Shown piece after piece: positions 58,401 through 64,000 of a stretch of 64,000 nucleotides of DNA. Both the position numbers and the translations under genes were made by a program. The notes under the pieces were generated by a model, which ran no database searches, was not told the DNA's origin, and saw only the letters and a list, made by a program, of their open reading frames with translations. The stretch is from Drosophila miranda (Eukaryota; Arthropoda; Insecta; Diptera; Drosophilidae), in NCBI RefSeq assembly GCF_003369915.1, contig NC_046675.1, forward strand, positions 7,688,001 to 7,752,000, written 5' to 3'. Numbering within the stretch: the stretch's first letter is position 1; the number at the start of each line of letters is the position of its first letter.

Positions 58401-61400
58401 CGGCCCAACAATGTGCCAAACAGCAAACAGTTGCGCTGCTTCAAGAAGCGCATCATCCAACAGAGCAAGTACTCCGTTCCGCCCTACACGGACTGGGGCA
58501 AGAAGATATACATGATTCAAAACGAGGTAATAACAAATGTAAGCTGCCAGCGGGTTTAACAAGGGAGAATCTATTGGGAATAACCATATTAACGATGAAT
58601 CTTGTCTGCAGCATCCTGGCATATTTATGGAGCTCTCCACCAAAGCCAAGAGTGGCGCCACCAAAACCCAGACAACAGCCAGCAAGATCAATATGGCTGC
58701 GGCCAATATGTTTATGGGTAGTGGCAGCCTGCCAACTTGCAGCAGTGCCAAAAAGACTGCGGCCACGTCCACGTCCTCGACATCGTCGCCCAAGCATGCG
58801 GATAGCGGCGGAGGAGGCTCCTCTGGCAGCGAGACCGAGCGCGACAGCAACTTTGACAAGGGCCTCAAGACGCTGCGAATGGCCAATATAAAGGTCGTGA
58901 TCCGTGGGCTGTTTGCCCTGCTGCTGGAGATGGACTTTGACTGCAATATGGACCAGTTTCTGCTCACCTGCAAGGTGATTGCTCGCCTGGTGGCCGCCTG
59001 CCGTCCCTCAGTGCAGCTGTGCAAGATTGTGACCACCGCGCAGCTGGAGCAGCTCGTACGCCTGGCCGTGTGGAACGATCAGCAGCAGCCCTGGGCTGTG
59101 CATGCCATCACATGTCTGCTGCAGGATCTGCTCGATGCGGACAAGCAGTACCGGGACAGCGATGTGACGCCCACCAACGATGCACCGCCACGGCCCATGG
59201 AGCCAGAGGTGCAGGCAGCACGCGATCTTTTCAGTGATTTTACATGTAAGTATTCTCAGGGCAGCCTCTAGTTCCTCCTAGTGTTCCAATGTTCTCCGAA
59301 TTTTGCATGTGTTATCCCCTGAGTCCCCCAGTCCCCTAGTCCCCTGGTCCCGTAGTCCTCTAGTCCCCTAGTCCCGCAGTAGATAGATCTCTCTCTCAAT
59401 TTATAAATTGAAAGCGCAGCAGCAAGAATCAACATATTTTTCATCTTTTTAGCATCGTCTTCCTCATGCTCCGAGGCACAGTTCGAGATGCTAATGCCGA
59501 CAGCTCGAGAGTTTTATCAGGAGGGTAAAAAACCAAAGACATTTCATTTATTATGGCACCAACCACCTGGCATGGCATGTCACCCATCCACAATATCTAT
59601 GGATATTCAGGGGGGTGCCCTGCCCTGCCAGGTGGTTGCATTTATAGAACGAACCCCGAATCCGAACTCCATCCCACTAAAGACTATTGCCAAGATGTTG
59701 CCGGTTTTGTTGTGATGCCCTGTAGACAGAGGGCGTGCGCGGGGCTTCAATTCTCTCTCTATGCTTCGATAATGCCTTGGGCAGTCGGTCCCAAGAAACC
59801 AATAACAAAACACACACACAGTCTCTGGCGACGCTCATTATTCGGTCCCAAGAAACCAACAACGAAATACGTTTCTGGGGAAAGACACTGCCGATTGATG
59901 CTCGAAATGAGGTGAAGGGATAGCCCGAAAGAGAATCGAAGCACCGGTACGAAAAGGAATTTGTTCCTGAAGCAATATCTTGGCATTTTATAGTCTCTTC
60001 TCCAATCCAACCCAACCCGTCGATCTGTTTATTGTTTCCTCCCCCGTACTATTTGAGTTTTGTATCTTTGAACCACGGATCTATGCGCATGATCTAACAG
60101 TTGTGTCTTCTACAGCCGTTAAATACAACTACTTGCCCTCTTTGATCGAATGCGATGATGCGGAGTTCGACGACATGCTCAACGACATTGACATGATAGA
60201 GCGCACAAAGCCGGTGACCAAGAAGGAGAGCAATGCCCTGTGCAAGAACACCTTTAACTTCTTCTGCAAGTCCATTTCGGTGGCTATGGACTCGCGGCTG
60301 GATGTGGGCCTGGAGCTGCATGTGGAGACGCAGCTGAGACGCCTCACAAATCGCACCTCCCTGGACCTGTACGCCTCCCTGCCGCAGGTGCTGACAAACG
60401 AGTTTGTTTCGCCGGCGCCCGAGGCGGCCCCCTGGCCAGAGTACTTGACCCAGCTGTGGTCCGGATCGGAGTACAATGGTCGAAACACGTATGTGATGTT
60501 CAAGAACGTCTTCGACTCGATACTGGCCGATCTGCACTACGAGGACACGTGGGTGCATCTGGAGCAGGTGCTGCAGATGTGGCTGACGCTCAACTGCGAG
60601 CTGGCCGAGAAGCCCTACACGACGGGCATCTCCCAGACGGACGTGCCCAGGATACCGTTCGGAGCGAATGCAGTCCAAGGACTGCTGCTGGCTCTGGCCT
60701 GGCACAACGACATCAAGCTGCGCACCTGGTGCCTGGGCTTCCAGTGTCTGCTGCTCGCCTGCAACTCCCAGCCGATCGGGGACGATGCCGACTGCACGCG
60801 AATCAATGAGGTGATTGTGAATGACGAGAACTTTGAGAAGATGCTGCTGCGTTTCTTCTCCGGCTACGGCATGAGCTCATCCATAATCACTAATCGCTGT
60901 GTATGTATTATCTGTCCTTCATCATGGTCATTTATTGAATCTCTTGTGCATCCTCCTGTTAGGCTGGACCCACCATTTGCAAGCATCTGCATGATCTACT
61001 GCTCTGGATGCATGGCAAGACCGACAGCAGTGGCATTCCCTGCAAACGCCAGCTGAAGGACATCCTGCTTCATGTCGTGCTGCAGCTGGTGCAGCCCGGT
61101 GGAGCCATTAGCAACCAGCAGGGCCCCATAGATGCCCAGAATCAGTTGGTGCGCGACCTGCTGATGATGCCCACCGACAAGGGAGATCTAAACATAGCCC
61201 TCAAGATCACCGAAAGTGTTTGTGAGTGTCTCTAAGCAACGCACCTTTCCTTGGACTTGTGTTTGACATACTTCCCGTCTGATTGCAGCTTTCCTGGTCT
61301 TCAACAACATTTCCAATGGCGAGAAACTGCAGTGCCAGCGTGGCAATGAGAGCAACAATCCGGGCAACAACTTTAGCAATCTGTTTGCGAATGTCCTGGG

Positions 61401-64000
61401 ATCGGAGAATCCCATCAAGCAGAATGCCACGATATGCGACAATTCGCTGATCATAAATCTGCTTCGATTGTCCTCTCACATGGTGCTCACCGAGATGCCC
61501 AGGCAGCCAAGCGTAAGTGTCCTCTGAAGTGCCCCTTCTAGAACTCCGATTTGATTCATTTCCGATTGGTATGTGCAGGAGGTAACCATTCCCGAGGAGG
61601 AGGAGCTCTCCACTGAAAGCCAGACGGATGAGACCAAGGCAGAGCAACTGAATACGGAAGGGCATCGCAGCAAAGTGCCCTGCATAGCCGATTGGGGTAG
61701 GTTTTGCCCGCTTTTCACGTGTCAATTTCCCTCTTTAACTGAGTATACCATTCGATTTTAGTGCTACGCCAGTTCCCAACGATGAAACGTCTCTTTGGCA
61801 CGCTCTCCCAGTGCTCCACGATTACGTTCACGATGATGTCCTCGGGTGGCTTTCTGTTGCTCAAGTCGAACACCGTACTCGATGATCCCCAGACGATTGC
61901 CGACGCCGTCTTCAGTCTGATGATAACACTCAGCGACAAGGCCTCCAATCCCCGTCTGGTAGTGGCGCCCATCTGCCAGTACCTCGAAGAGAGTAAGCTT
62001 GTGGTTTTTCCTCTGCTACCAAGATAGACTTCTAATGATTTCCATCGATATGCAGCCACCATTCAGCGGAATGCAACGCTGCCGCGTCTGCCGCTATCGG
62101 AGCCCTTCCTGTGGTACATCTCCAAGGTGCTAGAGGTGACGGCAGCCGTGCAGACCTTCACCCAGCTGGGCGGCATACACATTATCTGCCACAATTTGGT
62201 GCGGCTCAATAAGACTATCATCAACATGCAGCCAGGATTGGTAATTAGCCTTCGGTTAGCTCTTCTTTATTTTACTCAAAGCATCCTTTCTATCTGTTGA
62301 ATAGATCTCACTGATTATGCAGCACATGACGCGGAATACTCGCCTCAAGCTGAACACCCACATGGCCGCCAACAGTGCCTGTAAGAAGACTACCCCCAGT
62401 ACGGGCGCCACATCGGCGCCTGCCACCCAGCATCCACCGCGCAGCGGGGCCCAGTACGACGGGCTCATTAATTTCGCCCCCTTCTCGCACATCGTGTCCG
62501 AGAATGATGCGGCCCAAAGCGCCGAGTTGCTCATATCGAATCCGAATGCAACGCACAGGCGTCCGCGCTCCCCGGCCTGGAGCTACATGTTCTACCCGAA
62601 CGAAACGCATGTCGATCTGACCATCACGCTGCCCACGGCCATTCTGCTGAAGGAAGTGCAACTGGTGCCGCACACCTCCAATCTGGCCTCCTGCCCCTCG
62701 GCCGTGGCCCTCGAGCTGTCGCGCGACTATGGCGTGGGCTCCATTCCAATAGGTGCGCCCATGGCCACCACAGGACTCACCTGCATCCGCCTCAAGCTGT
62801 CCAAGGCGGAGGTGGCCACCAGCATTGTGATCAGACTGTACAAGTGAGTAGCGAATGGCTGGAGCATAGAACAGACTGGATTATAATGGATTGGTTTCTT
62901 GCTTTGCAGACCCAAGGACTGCGGGAACGTGGGTCTGGTGCAGATTGCCGTGCTCGGCCAGACAATATTCGGTAATCGCATGCAAGGGCTGCGCTCCCAG
63001 GGGCTGTTCATGGACTCGCTGACGTCGTGCTCGTCGCCGCTGCAAACGGCTGCCATGTCCACCATAGACGCCGATGCCATGCCGGAGGATGATGCATTTG
63101 CCAAGACCAGCATTGGCTGGGTGCGCATCCTGTCGCGTTGCTTCCATATGGCCGCCCTGCAGCCCGACACGAAGCTGGCCGATCTGATTGCCGCCTATCC
63201 GGCATCCTATCCGGGCTTCCTGGAGGCCTGCTGCTCGCTGCTGAATATCATGCCCATGATTCCGAGTCTCGCACAGCAGCATCTGGAGACCATACTGCTC
63301 AAGCTGGGCGCCTACAATCACGAGCTCAGTCTGCAGCTCCTGCGAACGCTGCTGTGGCACACCACGCCCCAGGGTGAGTAGAGTCTCTGTCTCTGCCTCT
63401 CTGAAGATTACATTTCTTATTCGTTTTCTGTTTGTTGTTCAGTCTTTAAGCTCTCCAGCGATGCTGTGTGCGATCTCATCCACGAGGTGGTCACTGGCTC
63501 CTCGAAGCATCTGCTGGACAAGCTGCGCGTGCTCATTGACTGGATCATGCAGCTGCACGACAACTACAGCAAGCAGGCGCGCTGCAATAACCCTCAGAGC
63601 GGTTTCGTCAAGGTCATTGCCTCGATCCTGTGGCGGGTGCACGTCCAGTATCAGCTGCCAGAGCTGCCGCATCTGATCACCTCGGCCCTGTTCGAGACCT
63701 GCTTCGAGTGGGTGTCTGTCCTGGAGCAAGATGAGCCCCTCAAGAGCAGCTTCGATTCGCTGCTCTGTGCCCTGTGCTTCATCAAGCCGGAGCTGTTCAA
63801 TCAGCTGCTGGTCAAGCTGGGCGTAAAGCTGGAGCCGCCGGCTCGTGGCCAGACCGACGACAGCAAGGTGCAGAGCGGCAGCGCCTGGTTCCGCCGCGAG
63901 GGCAGTGAGAATCTCACGGTGCTCCTGGAACGTCCCACATTCCTGAAGACGCTGGCCCTCGCCTGCCAGTCCCCGGCGGCTGTCTACCAAATGCTAGACT
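49442..64000 (+). CDS. Bruce: Bruce, giant BIR-containing ubiquitin-conjugating enzyme (N-terminal 3,740 codons)
   Basis: Orthologue of BIRC6/Apollon, a membrane-associated E2/E3 hybrid that restrains apoptosis and, in flies, acts in spermatid individualisation. Exons: 49442-49649, 50535-50845, 50920-51988, 52063-52854, 52923-53772, 53838-54058, 54136-54357, 54648-55007, 55109-55523, 55583-56010, 56067-56296, 56356-57956, 58021-58289, 58351-58526, 58612-59245, 59453-59524, 60116-60900, 60963-61221, 61289-61512, 61579-61696, 61762-61992, 62056-62240, 62305-62843, 62910-63373, 63443-64000 (continues). Phases agree at every junction. The start MATEQRILKQDGYL leads into a propeller-like N-terminus. 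The BIR domain has C286, C289, H306 and C313 (C-x2-C-x16-H-x6-C) with DEPWSEH. An Asn-rich run sits near residue 655. The donor after 57956 is the weak GTTCGT. The catalytic UBC domain lies beyond the window. Confidence 0.95.
49650..50534 (+). other. Bruce intron 1
   Basis: 885 bp between donor GTAAGC and acceptor tttcgacag. Contains ca runs near 49796-49811 and 50257-50266. No gene or RNA recognised. Confidence 0.7.
59318..59378 (+). repeat. Short minisatellite in Bruce intron 15
   Basis: Imperfect 9-10 bp units of the type tcccctagtc repeat about seven times. Intronic, with no obvious function. Confidence 0.7.
59525..60115 (+). other. Bruce intron 16
   Basis: 591 bp, the second-largest Bruce intron seen. 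The donor is GTAAAA and the acceptor cttctacag. It has a duplicated ggtcccaagaaaccaa motif near 59788 and 59844. No coding evidence; short frames here are not conserved domains. Confidence 0.65.

Overview
This is a nuclear insect window, almost certainly Drosophila (the GC-rich coding sequence and the microsatellites would suit an obscura-group fly, but I cannot fix the species). The evidence is short GT-AG introns with conserved phases, intronic microsatellites, and a set of recognisable fly genes: jumu (FoxN1/4-type forkhead), the 3' end of Rfx, a large acidic protein that fits slender lobes (sle), a LENG1/CIR-N homologue, and the giant BIR protein Bruce (BIRC6/Apollon). Exons were assembled by eye from splice sites and phase; there is no transcript support.

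Left part (1-32.1 kb): a tandem amplification of the jumu locus. The only jumu copy with its first coding exon is on the minus strand (exon 1 at 32063-32122, exons 2 and 3 at 21482-23725), separated by an 8.3-kb intron. To its left the block [S1 small gene - Rfx 3' fragment - S2 small gene - jumu 3' region - jumu exons 3 and 2 - start of intron 1] occurs twice with a 9,674-bp offset (5377-15050 and 15051-24658). A further jumu copy (1-4403) ends the series at the window edge. That copy carries an internal tandem repeat of about 1.34 kb, so one uninterrupted reading frame covers three complete forkhead domains and still runs off the edge. A 0.9-kb segment with an intact two-exon gene for an unidentified 91-residue protein occurs four times, and two of those copies lie exactly at the duplication joints.

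Middle (32.7-42.1 kb): an AT-rich, repeat-laden interval. It holds diverged copies of an interspersed repeat, a 5'-truncated and frameshifted non-LTR retrotransposon end with an RNase H domain, an eight-exon gene for a 673-residue coiled-coil protein (37158-39628), and a satellite array whose two monomer lengths alternate (269 and 194 bp).

Right part (42.1-64 kb): gene-dense single-copy sequence. sle-like (minus), LENG1-like (minus) and Bruce (plus) follow each other. LENG1-like and Bruce are divergent and share an 0.8-kb promoter region that contains a tandem duplication of about 339 bp. Bruce continues past the right edge; 25 exons (about 3,740 codons) are visible, including the BIR domain, but the C-terminal ubiquitin-conjugating domain is outside the window.

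The most unusual content is the jumu/Rfx/S amplification: an Rfx fragment cut inside an exon, a small gene inserted at each joint, two jumu copies without their first exon, and one copy with multiplied forkhead domains whose indels all keep the frame.
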